This document shows positions 37,800 through 46,476 of a stretch of DNA of 64,000 nt, one piece after another (positions within the stretch are counted from its first letter, which is position 1; each line of letters begins with the position of its first letter). A model generated the notes under the pieces. The model made no database searches, had not been told where the DNA came from, and was given only the letters and a program-made list of their open reading frames with translations. This DNA comes from Caldisericales bacterium (lineage in GTDB: Bacteria > Caldisericota > Caldisericia > Caldisericales > Caldisericaceae). Made by a program: the position numbers and the translations under genes. The stretch is taken from NCBI GenBank assembly GCA_015489815.1, contig WFZA01000020.1, positions 1 to 64,000 of the forward strand, read 5' to 3'.

Positions 37800-38234
37800 G
37801 TGATAGATAAAATTATTTTTCCTTACGATTTCTCAAAGTTTAGCGAAACGGCCGCAAAATATGTGTCCGACTTTTCAAAAATGAGCGCAAAGTATGTGGT
37901 ATTAGTAAGCGTGATTGAATACGAAGAGTTTTTCACCAAAGTCCTATTTAAAGAAAACGAAATAAGACGGCTAAAAGAAACAATGGAAGAGCGGCTTGCG
38001 CCCGTTAAAGAAGCACTCGAGAAAAGCGGATTTACAGTTCACACAAAAATCGATTTTGGAATTCCTTACAAAGTTATTTTAAGTACAGCAAAAACTGAAA
38101 AAGCAGACCTTATTGTAATAGGCGCACAGGGTAGGAGCGCAACAATGGAATTTCTCCTTGGTTCTACTGCAATAAATGTGTTGAGGCACTCAACAATACC
38201 CGTTATGGTCGTCCCGAACATCAATCTGGATTGA
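37800..38234 (+). CDS. Universal stress protein (UspA family), ATP-binding type
   Basis: 144 aa cytoplasmic protein. The ATP-binding motif G-2x-G-9x-G-S/T is present as GAQG, nine residues, GST near the C-terminus. The start is the GTG at 37800 just after AGGAGGAAA. The TTG at 37770 would bury that site. It follows uppP by 22 bp and overlaps the next gene by 1 bp. Confidence 0.92.
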   Translation: MIDKIIFPYDFSKFSETAAKYVSDFSKMSAKYVVLVSVIEYEEFFTKVLFKENEIRRLKETMEERLAPVKEALEKSGFTVHTKIDFGIPYKVILSTAKTEKADLIVIGAQGRSATMEFLLGSTAINVLRHSTIPVMVVPNINLD

Positions 38235-39505
38235 TGAGAATATGGAAATTAGTTGAATATTTTTTTCTTCCAGAACTACGCAGATACGGAAAGTTCACAC
38301 ACATAAAAGACCGAGACTTTATCCTTCCAAAAACAAAAAAGATTGGACTTTATTTACACATACCGTTCTGCCATTCGCTTTGCCCGTACTGTCCGTACGA
38401 TAGAATTCTTTTCGAAAAGACACTATCAGAACGCTACACGAATGCCGTAATCAAGGAAATTGAACTCATTAAAGACAAAGTAGGTAAAGTAGAAATTACT
38501 TCCCTTTACATAGGCGGTGGTACCCCAACAACAATAGGTAAAAATCTTGAAAAGATTATAACAAAAATAAAAGGTGAATTTCTTATAAAAGAAAATACAA
38601 TTTTTATAGAAACAAATCCTAATGACATTACCGAAGGAAAAATGGCTATGTTAAAAGATTTAGGTATCGGGATGGTAAGCATAGGAGTGCAATCTTTCCA
38701 GGATAAATTTCTCAGAGCAATAGGACGAAATTACAATGCAAAAACCGCAATGAAAGCAATCGAAATTGTCAAAAAATATATAAACAATATAAATATAGAC
38801 TTAATGTTCGTATTACCAGAACAAAGTGAAAAAGACTTTGAGTATGACTTAAAAAAGGCGATTGAGGCGGATGTACAGCAAATTACCGCTTATCCTCTAT
38901 TCACATTCCCATACTCACAGGTAGGAAAATTTTTAAAGATAAATTCTGTAAAATTACCATCTTTTCGGTCTCGAAAAAGAATGTTCTATTTAATGTATAA
39001 CATACTAACAGAAAATGAATATGTTCCTGCCTCCGTATGGGGATTTAAGAAACCCACCGGGACTGAATTTTCTTCAGTTTCACGTATGTACTACATAGGG
39101 CTCGGAGCGAGTGCAGCTACCAAAGTGCCAGGAAAATTTTACATGAATACATTTTCGATACCGCATTACATTGAAAGAGTAAACAGCGGACACTTTGCAG
39201 AGGTTGTAAAAATGGACTACACAAAAAGAATGGATAACTACTATTGGCTATACTGGAAGATATACGAAACACATTTTCAAAAATCAGAATTCGAAAAACG
39301 TTTCAGAAATGATAAGAAAGCACTTTTTCTAATTAAAGCATTAGAAACAGGTAGCTTTATAAAAACAAGAAGTGCACATTACACACTCACACGAAAGGGC
39401 ATGTTCTATGTACACCTCCTTCAAAACTTAATCGCATTAAACCATATAGGAAAAGTGTGGGGCAAAATGATACATGAAGCAGAACCCCGCGAAATACAGC
39501 TTTAA
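38234..39505 (+). CDS. HemW/HemN-like radical SAM protein
   Basis: 423 aa. The radical SAM cluster CHSLCPYC (CX3CX2C) is at about residue 48, followed by the SAM-binding IGGGTPTT, GVQSF and IDLMFVLPEQS motifs of the HemN/HemW family, and a C-terminal winged-helix-like part. No other heme genes are in the window, so coproporphyrinogen oxidase activity is doubtful. A heme-chaperone role or a methyltransferase-like role is possible. The ATG overlaps the usp TGA by one base. It converges on ridA with a 2-bp gap and no terminator. Confidence 0.82.
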   Translation: MRIWKLVEYFFLPELRRYGKFTHIKDRDFILPKTKKIGLYLHIPFCHSLCPYCPYDRILFEKTLSERYTNAVIKEIELIKDKVGKVEITSLYIGGGTPTTIGKNLEKIITKIKGEFLIKENTIFIETNPNDITEGKMAMLKDLGIGMVSIGVQSFQDKFLRAIGRNYNAKTAMKAIEIVKKYINNINIDLMFVLPEQSEKDFEYDLKKAIEADVQQITAYPLFTFPYSQVGKFLKINSVKLPSFRSRKRMFYLMYNILTENEYVPASVWGFKKPTGTEFSSVSRMYYIGLGASAATKVPGKFYMNTFSIPHYIERVNSGHFAEVVKMDYTKRMDNYYWLYWKIYETHFQKSEFEKRFRNDKKALFLIKALETGSFIKTRSAHYTLTRKGMFYVHLLQNLIALNHIGKVWGKMIHEAEPREIQL

Positions 39506-39507
39506 TA

Positions 39508-39960
39508 TTAAATCTCTACGATAGCGCTTACTTCAAGAGCAGCATTCAGCGGCAAGCTATTTACTCCAATTGCTATCCGAGAATGCTTGCCTCTCTCTCC
39601 GAAGATTCGTACTAAAAGATCTGAAATATAATTTAATACTTTTGATTGAGCACTAAAATCATCCGTTGAATTCACAAATCCCTCTATCCTAACGATTTGT
39701 TTAACTCTGTCCAGATCACCTATCGCATCTTTCAGATTTGCAATGAGTTGGAGGGCACATAGTTCTGCGGCTTCTCTGCCGCTTTTCTCGTCAAACTCCT
39801 TACCAAATTTACCTGATACAACCCTATCGCCTTTAAGAGGGATAACGCCAGAAAGATAAACAAAACTTCCTGACTTTACAACAGGCACATAACTTCCAAG
39901 ACTCTTTGAAGGTTTTGGTAAGATGATGCGCTCTTTTTCCATATGTTCTTCAATTTTCAT
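39508..39960 (-). CDS. RidA family (YjgF/YER057c) protein
   Basis: 150 aa, slightly longer than typical RidA (about 128). Motifs: YVPVVKSGSFVYLSGVIPL, VNSTDDF and the C-terminal HSRIAIGVNSLPLNAALEV. The Arg that in RidA acts on 2-aminoacrylate corresponds to the HSR segment. Probably the YjgH/LPS-13-32-like branch of the family, so enamine deaminase activity is not certain. GGAGGTGATAGCG precedes the ATG. Confidence 0.85.
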   Translation of the reverse strand: MKIEEHMEKERIILPKPSKSLGSYVPVVKSGSFVYLSGVIPLKGDRVVSGKFGKEFDEKSGREAAELCALQLIANLKDAIGDLDRVKQIVRIEGFVNSTDDFSAQSKVLNYISDLLVRIFGERGKHSRIAIGVNSLPLNAALEVSAIVEI

Positions 39961-40008
39961 ACGCTATCACCTCCTTTTTAATATTATAATACATTATTTT
40001 CCATAACA

Positions 40009-40896
40009 CTAATCTGGTAACACATATCCTAACTTTTTCAATTTGGACTCAAATTTTGGCCAGTCTTCTTCTACTCTTACAAACAATTCAAGATAAACTG
40101 GGCTTTTTACCATCTCCTGGATTTCCATACGAGCATCCTTACCGATCTTTTTAATCATTTTACCGTTCTGGCCTATTACGATGCCTTTCTGAGAATTCTT
40201 TGCAACAGAAATAACAGCTCGTACATAAAGCATTCCATTTTCTCTTTCTTTTAATTCCTCCACATTAACGGCAGAAGAATAAGGAAGTTCTTTCCTGAGA
40301 TTTAAAAAGAGTTTCTCTCGTATAATTTCCGCAATTGCAAGCGCAAGTGGGATATCGGTTATAACATCTCGTGGAAAATATTCTGGGCCTTCTTTTAAAT
40401 ATTCAATGGTTTTTTCAAGAAGTTTATCCACATTTTGCCCGCGGAGAGCAGAAATACGAAATACTTCTTTAAACTCAAAAAGTTTAGCAAAATCCTCTTC
40501 AGTTTTGTCTATCTCTTCCTTACTATGTTTATCAATTTTATTTATAACAAGAAATACAGGGACATTTTGTTTTTTAAGCGCATCAAAAATAAAGTTGTAT
40601 TCTTCTCCTATATAATCACCTGCCTCTACCATAAGGTAAATTAAATCCACCCCTTCAATACTTTTTATAGCAACCTCAACCATATATTTATTCAGAGCGC
40701 TTTTTGCCTGATGCACGCCTGGAGTATCAACAAAAACGATCTGTGCACCTTCCAGGTTCTTTACACCTAAAATTCTGAACCGTGTAGTTTGTGGTTTAGG
40801 TGTAACAATAGACACCTTACTGCCCACAATATAATTCATAAGTGTTGACTTTCCTACATTTGGCCTTCCTATTAAGGCAACCAATCCACTCTTCAT
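40009..40896 (-). CDS. era: GTPase Era
   Basis: Assists 16S rRNA maturation and 30S assembly. 295 aa. G1 GRPNVGKST (about 10-18), G3 DTPG, G4 NKID, and a C-terminal KH domain with VIGQNGKMIKKIG. GGGAGG precedes the ATG. Monocistronic, with its own promoter at 40923-40951; ridA starts 48 bp downstream. Confidence 0.96.
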   Translation of the reverse strand: MKSGLVALIGRPNVGKSTLMNYIVGSKVSIVTPKPQTTRFRILGVKNLEGAQIVFVDTPGVHQAKSALNKYMVEVAIKSIEGVDLIYLMVEAGDYIGEEYNFIFDALKKQNVPVFLVINKIDKHSKEEIDKTEEDFAKLFEFKEVFRISALRGQNVDKLLEKTIEYLKEGPEYFPRDVITDIPLALAIAEIIREKLFLNLRKELPYSSAVNVEELKERENGMLYVRAVISVAKNSQKGIVIGQNGKMIKKIGKDARMEIQEMVKSPVYLELFVRVEEDWPKFESKLKKLGYVLPD

Positions 40897-40922
40897 ATTT
40901 CAAACCTCCCATTTTTTATTTA

Positions 40923-40951
40923 AATATACAGCAAATGTAGAAGTAAAGCAA
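40923..40951 (-). promoter_or_regulatory. Candidate era promoter
   Basis: On the minus strand TTGCTT (40946-40951), 17 bp, TATATT (40923-40928). The start would be about 20 nt before the era ATG. Confidence 0.55.
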
Positions 40952-40986
40952 ATATTTTGTGCGAAACATTAAAATAAAAATTTCTA

Positions 40987-41014
40987 TTGTATTTTATTTC
41001 TAATCTGTTATAAT
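40987..41014 (+). promoter_or_regulatory. Promoter of the cold-shock protein gene
   Basis: TTGTAT (40987-40992), 16 bp, TATAAT (41009-41014). It predicts a roughly 43-nt 5' leader before the TTG start of csp, containing an AGGAGG site. Confidence 0.68.
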
Positions 41015-41063
41015 GTTCACATCTGCAGGCAGGATGCAGAAATTTTTTAGGAGGTTTAGTATT

Positions 41064-41279
41064 TTGGAAAGACTTACAGGCACAGTGAAGTGGTTCAATG
41101 CCCAGAAAGGTTACGGTTTCATCGTACCAGACAACGGCGGCAAAGAGCTTTTCGTTCACTACTCAGCAATCCAGTCAGACGGCTACAAGACTTTAAAAGA
41201 AGGCCAGAAAGTAGAATTTGAAGTAGAGCAGAGCGACAGGGGCGAAAAAGCCGTTAATGTTACTGTAGTATCCGAGTAA
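41064..41279 (+). CDS. Cold-shock domain protein
   Basis: Single-stranded nucleic acid binding, RNA chaperone. 71 aa. RNP1-like KGYGFI and RNP2-like LFVHYSAI motifs, and the start [14 protein letters not shown] are diagnostic. The start is a TTG at 41064, 9 nt after AGGAGG. No ATG is available in the right place, and an upstream extension would precede the Shine-Dalgarno. Monocistronic, closed by a terminator at 41309-41345. Confidence 0.95.
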   Translation: MERLTGTVKWFNAQKGYGFIVPDNGGKELFVHYSAIQSDGYKTLKEGQKVEFEVEQSDRGEKAVNVTVVSE

Positions 41280-41308
41280 ATCAGCTGATTCACTTAGATT
41301 GAACTTTC

Positions 41309-41345
41309 AATCCCCACTTTAACGAGTGGGGATTTTCAATTTTTA
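41309..41345 (+). terminator. Rho-independent terminator after csp
   Basis: Perfect 10-bp stem AATCCCCACT/AGTGGGGATT (41309-41318 and 41325-41334) with a 6-nt loop, followed by a T-rich stretch. Confidence 0.88.
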
Positions 41346-41370
41346 CTTTTATTTTTAATCACTTTATATT
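41342..41370 (+). promoter_or_regulatory. Candidate topB promoter, near-leaderless
   Basis: TTTACT (41342-41347), 17 bp, TATATT (41365-41370). The start would be only about 5-6 nt before the topB ATG. There is no Shine-Dalgarno. The -35 overlaps the tail of the csp terminator. Confidence 0.45.
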
Positions 41371-41382
41371 AATATTACTCAT

Positions 41383-43821
41383 ATGAAAAAAGAAAAAAAT
41401 AAGACATTAATTATCACAGAAAAGCCATCCGTTGCGATGGACATAGCAAAAGCTCTGGGCAAATTCGAAAACAAAAAGGACTATCTGGAAAACGATAGTT
41501 TTATAGTTACCTGGGCATTAGGACATCTCGTCACACTATACGAGCCAAGCGACTACAACAAAAAATTAAAGTTCTGGACACTCCAGAGCCTCCCGATTAT
41601 TCCAGAAGAATTCAAGTTTAAACCCATCAAGGAAACCAAGAAACGGTTTAATACCGTAAAGAAACTAATTGACAGAAAAGATGTATCAGAAATCGTAAAC
41701 GCCTGCGATGCAGGCAGAGAAGGAGAACTAATATTTAGAAACATACTAAGGCTCGTTCCGCCAAAAGATAAAAAAATAAAAAGGCTATGGCTTTCAGCAA
41801 TGACAAAGGAAGAAATCTTAAAAGGTTTTAAAAATCTTTACGACTCGGAAAAATTTGATCTGCTTGGCGAGTCTGCAACGGCCCGTATGGAGAGCGACTG
41901 GCTCGTAGGGATAAATGCAACGCGTGCATTTACAAGAAGATGGGGGACAATCCTTTCAATTGGCAGAGTCCAAACACCTACCTTAAACATCATTTGCTCG
42001 CGAGAAAAAGAAATCAAAGCATTTAAAAGCGAAAAATACTTTGAAATTCAAGGCCAATTTAAAGGAAACGATGAATATACCGGAACATACCTCAATAAAA
42101 AAGGCAACACGCGGATAAAAACACTTAAAAAAGCAAAAGAAATAAAAGAAAAAACAGAAGGCAAAACAGGTATCATACAAAGTGTCAAAAAAAGTCTCGT
42201 AAAAAGAGTACACCCGCTTCTATACGATCTTACAGAACTCCAGAGAGATGCAAACAGAAAATTCGGATACTCTGCAAAAAGGACACTGAACATTGCGCAA
42301 AGCCTGTACGAAAGTAGAAAACTTATTACATATCCGAGAACAGACAGCAGGTACTTACCAAAAGCATTAAAAAAAGATTTACCTAAAATACTAAAAGGAA
42401 TCGCAATAAGTCCGTACGAAGTGTTCGTAAAAGAAATCCTGTCAAAACCGATTAAACTTGACAGTCGCGTAATAAACGACAAGGGAGTAACAGACCACTT
42501 TGCAATCATTCCTACGGGAAATACTTCTCAGATAGGAACGCTTTCAAAGGAAGAACATAATGTATTTGACCTTATAGCAAGGAGATTTTTGTCTGTATTC
42601 TACGAACATGCTGAAACCGAAAAGTTAGAATTTATTACCAATGTAGAAAAATACTTGTTCAAAACAAACCTCTCTCGGCTAAAAAATCCCGGGTGGATGA
42701 AGGTTTACAATAGTACAGAAAAAGCGGCACTCATAGAAATTAAAAATGGCGACCAGGCACTGCTCAAAAAAGCGGATATTCAGGAAAAAACAACTCAGCC
42801 GCCGCCACGATTCACAGATGCAACGATACTTACAGCAATGGAAACTGCAGGCAAGCTCGTTGAAGACGAAGAGCTAAGAGAAGCAATGAAAGAGCGAGGA
42901 TTAGGCACACCTGCAACACGCGCAGGTATTATCGAAAGACTTATAGAAGTGGAATACATAGAGCGAGAAGGCAAATCTCTTAAACCGTTAGACAAAGGAT
43001 TGAGACTTATAGAACTCGCAAATGAAGTAGGAACAGTAGAAATTTTGTCACCACTCGTAACCGGAGAATGGGAAAAGAAGTTAAGAGATATAGAAAAAGG
43101 TAAATTAAAAGCAGAAAAGTTTATGGATGGCATAAAGGAGTTTACAAAAGAAATAGTACAAAAGGTAAAGAATTACAAAGGCGGATATAGCATAAAAACA
43201 GGAGATACAACCCCTGTAGGTAAGTGTCCAAAGTGCGGAGGTAACGTATACGAAACTCCCAATACATTTGAATGCGAAAATAAAAAAACTGGCAAATGTG
43301 ATTTTGTTATATGGAAAAAATTTCTAAACAAGACTCTCACCCGTGAAATGGCAGAAAAACTTCTAAAAGGTGAAAAAGTACACCTTACAAAGCTGAGAGG
43401 AAAAAACAAGTATTACTTTGATGCAGATATTGTACTAAGTAAAGACGGAAACATTACATTTGAAGGTACAGAAAACATAAAGAACGACACAGCAATAAGT
43501 GATAAACCTGTAGGGAAGTGCCCAAAGTGTGGGGCAGATGTGTTAGAAGGCTCGTATTCGTACTTCTGTTCTAAAAAAGACCAGGGCTGCACTTTCTACA
43601 TCAAAAAAACAATGGGCAATATGGAGATAACAAGAGATATTGCCGAAAAGCTCCTGAAAGACGGAAAAACCGAGCTCCTTACGGGATTTACCTCCAAAAG
43701 AGGAAAACCATTTTCAGCCTATTTATATATTGACCCCAAAACAAATACGGTAAAGTTTGAGTTCGAAAATAAAAAGACAAAAAAGAAAACCACAAAGAGA
43801 AAAACTGCAAAGAAGAAATGA
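41383..43821 (+). CDS. topB: DNA topoisomerase III (type IA)
   Basis: Type IA topoisomerase that relaxes or decatenates DNA through a 5'-phosphotyrosine. 812 aa. The TopB-type N-terminus TLIITEKPSVAMDIA, VTWALGHLV, the Toprim acids DAGREGEL, SIGRVQTPTL, and the active-site Tyr in YPRTDSRYL at about residue 316 are all present. After about residue 610 come two repeats each with a CPKCG zinc-type motif plus a topoisomerase C-terminal repeat. The tail is Lys/Thr-rich. It overlaps the MobB-like gene by 4 bp. Confidence 0.93.
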   Translation: MKKEKNKTLIITEKPSVAMDIAKALGKFENKKDYLENDSFIVTWALGHLVTLYEPSDYNKKLKFWTLQSLPIIPEEFKFKPIKETKKRFNTVKKLIDRKDVSEIVNACDAGREGELIFRNILRLVPPKDKKIKRLWLSAMTKEEILKGFKNLYDSEKFDLLGESATARMESDWLVGINATRAFTRRWGTILSIGRVQTPTLNIICSREKEIKAFKSEKYFEIQGQFKGNDEYTGTYLNKKGNTRIKTLKKAKEIKEKTEGKTGIIQSVKKSLVKRVHPLLYDLTELQRDANRKFGYSAKRTLNIAQSLYESRKLITYPRTDSRYLPKALKKDLPKILKGIAISPYEVFVKEILSKPIKLDSRVINDKGVTDHFAIIPTGNTSQIGTLSKEEHNVFDLIARRFLSVFYEHAETEKLEFITNVEKYLFKTNLSRLKNPGWMKVYNSTEKAALIEIKNGDQALLKKADIQEKTTQPPPRFTDATILTAMETAGKLVEDEELREAMKERGLGTPATRAGIIERLIEVEYIEREGKSLKPLDKGLRLIELANEVGTVEILSPLVTGEWEKKLRDIEKGKLKAEKFMDGIKEFTKEIVQKVKNYKGGYSIKTGDTTPVGKCPKCGGNVYETPNTFECENKKTGKCDFVIWKKFLNKTLTREMAEKLLKGEKVHLTKLRGKNKYYFDADIVLSKDGNITFEGTENIKNDTAISDKPVGKCPKCGADVLEGSYSYFCSKKDQGCTFYIKKTMGNMEITRDIAEKLLKDGKTELLTGFTSKRGKPFSAYLYIDPKTNTVKFEFENKKTKKKTTKRKTAKKK

Positions 43822-44369
43822 TCATTCTTGTAGGTGGAGCAAAAAGCTCGAGCGGAAAGACGACATTCATACGGTTACTGCTTAAGATTCTGCCAGATAA
43901 GTTCACAGTAATAAAAGTAACGCCTTCTGACAAACTCGGAGACAAAGTAAAAACAGACATCTCTGTGCTCAGTAAAGAAGGAAAAGATACTGCTTTATTT
44001 TTGAAAGATGGGGCAAAGTCCGTCCTATGGGTGCACGGAAAAAGGTCCCGCATTGAAGAACTTCTTAAAAAAGCATTAGAATTATCCGAAGAACCTATAA
44101 TCATAGAAGGGAATTCCACAGCCCAATATATAAACAATGGGACTTTGTTTTTTGTAAAAAGAGAAAATGAACAAATCGCTAAAGAAAGCTCCAAGTATTT
44201 TCTTAAAAAGGCAAACTACATCGTAATTAACTCAGAAGACGAGGAACAATCTGTAATAATTCTGGGTAATAAAATCAAATTAAATTTACTAAACGAGTTA
44301 AAGTCACCCTCAAAATCATTGCAGAGTTTTATAATCAACTTGACTAAAATGAATAGTGGTATAGAATGA
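43818..44369 (+). CDS. MobB-like P-loop NTPase
   Basis: 183 aa. A P-loop lies at the very N-terminus (GGAKSSSGKTT). The stretch KEGKDTALFLKDGAKSVLW resembles the MobB pattern for molybdopterin-guanine dinucleotide synthesis, and a later IIEGNS strand fits Walker B-like IVEG. It lacks clear MobB-specific residues elsewhere, so a role in molybdopterin or another cofactor is tentative. moaA/moaC at 13.3-14.8 kb show the pathway exists. It overlaps topB by 4 bp (ATGA) and is followed by HU. Confidence 0.6.
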   Translation: MIILVGGAKSSSGKTTFIRLLLKILPDKFTVIKVTPSDKLGDKVKTDISVLSKEGKDTALFLKDGAKSVLWVHGKRSRIEELLKKALELSEEPIIIEGNSTAQYINNGTLFFVKRENEQIAKESSKYFLKKANYIVINSEDEEQSVIILGNKIKLNLLNELKSPSKSLQSFIINLTKMNSGIE

Positions 44370-44395
44370 TAAAGACTAACACGAAGGAGGTAAGT

Positions 44396-44668
44396 ATGAA
44401 GAAATCAGAATTAGTAGAGGCAATTATTAAGAAGACCGGTGCAAAGAAAAAAGATGTCGAAAGCTTCGTAAAGGCATTTATCGAATCCGTAGAAGGAGCT
44501 CTTGCAAAAGGTGAAAAAGTATCACTTATTGGCTTTGGCACATTTGGTGTACGCGAAAGAGCAGCAAGGAAAGGCGTAAATCCAAAAACAGGAAAACCCA
44601 TTCAGATTCCTGCAATGAAAGTACCCTTCTTCAAGGCAGGTAAGGGGCTTAAAGAGAAAGTAAAATAA
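44396..44668 (+). CDS. hup: HU-type DNA-binding protein
   Basis: Nucleoid protein that bends DNA. 90 aa. MKKSELVEAIIKKTG start, GFGTFGVRERAARKGVNP in the DNA-binding arm and the IPAMKVPFFKAGKGLKEKV ending are typical. The ATG at 44396 follows AAGGAGG. An in-frame upstream start at 44366 is rejected. Ends at a strong terminator. Confidence 0.97.
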   Translation: MKKSELVEAIIKKTGAKKKDVESFVKAFIESVEGALAKGEKVSLIGFGTFGVRERAARKGVNPKTGKPIQIPAMKVPFFKAGKGLKEKVK

Positions 44669-44692
44669 AAGTAAACCAAAAAAGCGGAAATC

Positions 44693-44723
44693 AAATGCCC
44701 TCTCCTGAGGAGAGGGCATTTTT
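44693..44723 (+). terminator. Strong Rho-independent terminator after HU
   Basis: Perfect 13-bp stem (44693-44705 with 44709-44721, core ATGCCCTCTCC/GGAGAGGGCAT) with a 3-nt TGA loop and a run of T. It separates HU from the convergent DUF47 gene. Confidence 0.93.
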
Positions 44724-44746
44724 AATATACACAAATTTAAAATAGA

Positions 44747-45388
44747 TTATACTTCTTTAATGAGTATGTTTCCAATAATCTCAGCAGCTTCTGCAAGCCT
44801 ATCGCCAGAATTACTAATGTGCCTGTAAACTTCCCTCATTTTGAAAATGTAATGAAAGTCGGACTTCTCAAACAGGTCTGCAAGCGCCTCGCGATAAGTC
44901 TCTTCGATCTCGTTTTCCATTACTTTTGAAGCAATAATATTGTTGTTTACGAGTTGCTTGTCCTTAAATAGTTGCTGCACAGCATAGTTAATGTGGTTTG
45001 CGCCCCTTGATACCTTTTCTATCATTTTCCTCAAATAATAATTAGGATACAATTTATAAACGAGCATTTCCTCAACCGTGCTCAGTGCATAGTCCAGAAT
45101 GTTATCAATCACATTGGACAAATTAAATAAGTCCTGTCTATCAAGCGGCGTTATAAGACTTCTATTTAATTCACCAATCAACTCCCTTCGTGCTTTATCC
45201 CCTTCGCTTTCAACTTTCTTAAGTTGAATCCTCAAATTGTGCCTCAATACATCTGGATTTTGCGCATCCTCAGAAATCCCCATAAACTCATACAGCAAGT
45301 TTACTCCTTCTACGGTAAGCTCAGCCTGTTTTTCTATAAGGTTCTGAAATGCATCAGCCTTTTTAAATAATGCTTCCCATAATTTCAT
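44747..45388 (-). CDS. DUF47 family protein (PhoU-like, Pit accessory)
   Basis: 213 aa, all helical. The DUF47 pattern is seen in LITPLDRQDLFNLSNVIDNILD and later GDRLAEAAEIIGN. Such proteins are commonly encoded beside Pit phosphate transporters and probably regulate them. The ATG at 45388 is preferred over a TTG at 45397. It follows pit by 30 bp in the same operon. Confidence 0.88.
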   Translation of the reverse strand: MKLWEALFKKADAFQNLIEKQAELTVEGVNLLYEFMGISEDAQNPDVLRHNLRIQLKKVESEGDKARRELIGELNRSLITPLDRQDLFNLSNVIDNILDYALSTVEEMLVYKLYPNYYLRKMIEKVSRGANHINYAVQQLFKDKQLVNNNIIASKVMENEIEETYREALADLFEKSDFHYIFKMREVYRHISNSGDRLAEAAEIIGNILIKEV

Positions 45389-45418
45389 ATTTACCAACCC
45401 CTTTAATATATTTTAATC

Positions 45419-46417
45419 TTAGAAAATTAGTTGCAAAATTAGCGTGTAAACAAAGGAAATCAAAATAGACATAGGAATGGTAACAAGCCAGGTAAGAACA
45501 AGATTCTTAACTACAGTCCACTTTACAGAATAAGGCTTTTCTGCATATCCTACACCTACAAGTCCCATATTCAAAGTTTCGGTACTGCTTATCGGCAAGC
45601 CAATCTTTGCAAAAGTAAGAACGGTAAATGATGTAATAAATTGGGTTAAGAAAGTCTGTTTAGGATTGCTTTTCATAATCCTGAATCCAGAAGTAGTAGC
45701 AGAATTTCCACCAAAAAGCATTGTCCCCAAAATAAACAGTAATGCAAGAGAAATCACTATGAAAGGACTCTTCGCGTTCGGGCTAATCGGCGATTTAGTA
45801 ATAATAGCCGCCATATATACCAAACTCAATGTTTTTTCTGCATCGTTAGAACCATAACCTAAAACAAGCAAAATTGAAGTAAAGATTTGCAAAATTCGGA
45901 ATATAATGGACACTTTCGGCGTTGCAAATCTTAAAAACAAATTAATAAGCTTCAAAAAGAGATAGCCTAAAACAAAACTAATACCAATTGCAACAAGCAA
46001 ACCGCCAAAAACCTTATAAACTTCAATCGTATTGATATCATGCGCATATCTTGTAGCAAGGCCGCCGCCTACAAGCGTACCAACAAATGTATAAGAGATA
46101 CTCACGGGATATTTAATTTTCTGGGCAATAATAACCCAGGTAATCGTAGCAAACAGTACGCCGTAAAGCACGGCAAGAGACATATCCTGCAACGGGAAAA
46201 TTTTTGTGCCAAGAGTTTTAACTACTGCAGTTCCAAAAATAAACGGTGCAGCCGAAAGAGATAAAAATAAAATCAAAGTTGCAACAATTGGATGAATAAA
46301 GTTAGAAGATATAATAGACCCAAGGAGCACGCCACCGTCGTTTGCTCCCATAATCATTTGAAATATCATCGTAAATCCTACAAATACCCAAAAACTAATC
46401 GTAGCTCCGTGCACCAT
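45419..46417 (-). CDS. pit: Pit-type inorganic phosphate transporter
   Basis: Integral membrane cation-coupled phosphate uptake. 332 aa with about nine to ten hydrophobic helices. The two inverted-repeat signatures are GANDGGVLLGS near residue 24 and GYGSNDAEKTL near residue 194. Coupling ion (H+ or Na+) cannot be told. No Shine-Dalgarno precedes the ATG. A promoter ends 8 nt before it. Confidence 0.92.
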   Translation of the reverse strand: MVHGATISFWVFVGFTMIFQMIMGANDGGVLLGSIISSNFIHPIVATLILFLSLSAAPFIFGTAVVKTLGTKIFPLQDMSLAVLYGVLFATITWVIIAQKIKYPVSISYTFVGTLVGGGLATRYAHDINTIEVYKVFGGLLVAIGISFVLGYLFLKLINLFLRFATPKVSIIFRILQIFTSILLVLGYGSNDAEKTLSLVYMAAIITKSPISPNAKSPFIVISLALLFILGTMLFGGNSATTSGFRIMKSNPKQTFLTQFITSFTVLTFAKIGLPISSTETLNMGLVGVGYAEKPYSVKWTVVKNLVLTWLVTIPMSILISFVYTLILQLIF

Positions 46418-46425
46418 AGCCTGCT

Positions 46426-46453
46426 ATTTTAGCACTTTTCATTATTTTGTAAA
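46426..46453 (-). promoter_or_regulatory. Promoter of pit-DUF47, near-leaderless
   Basis: On the minus strand TTTACA (46448-46453), 16 bp, TAAAAT (46426-46431), then 8 nt to the pit ATG. Confidence 0.65.
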
Positions 46454-46476
46454 GACGAAATTTTACAACCTACTAT

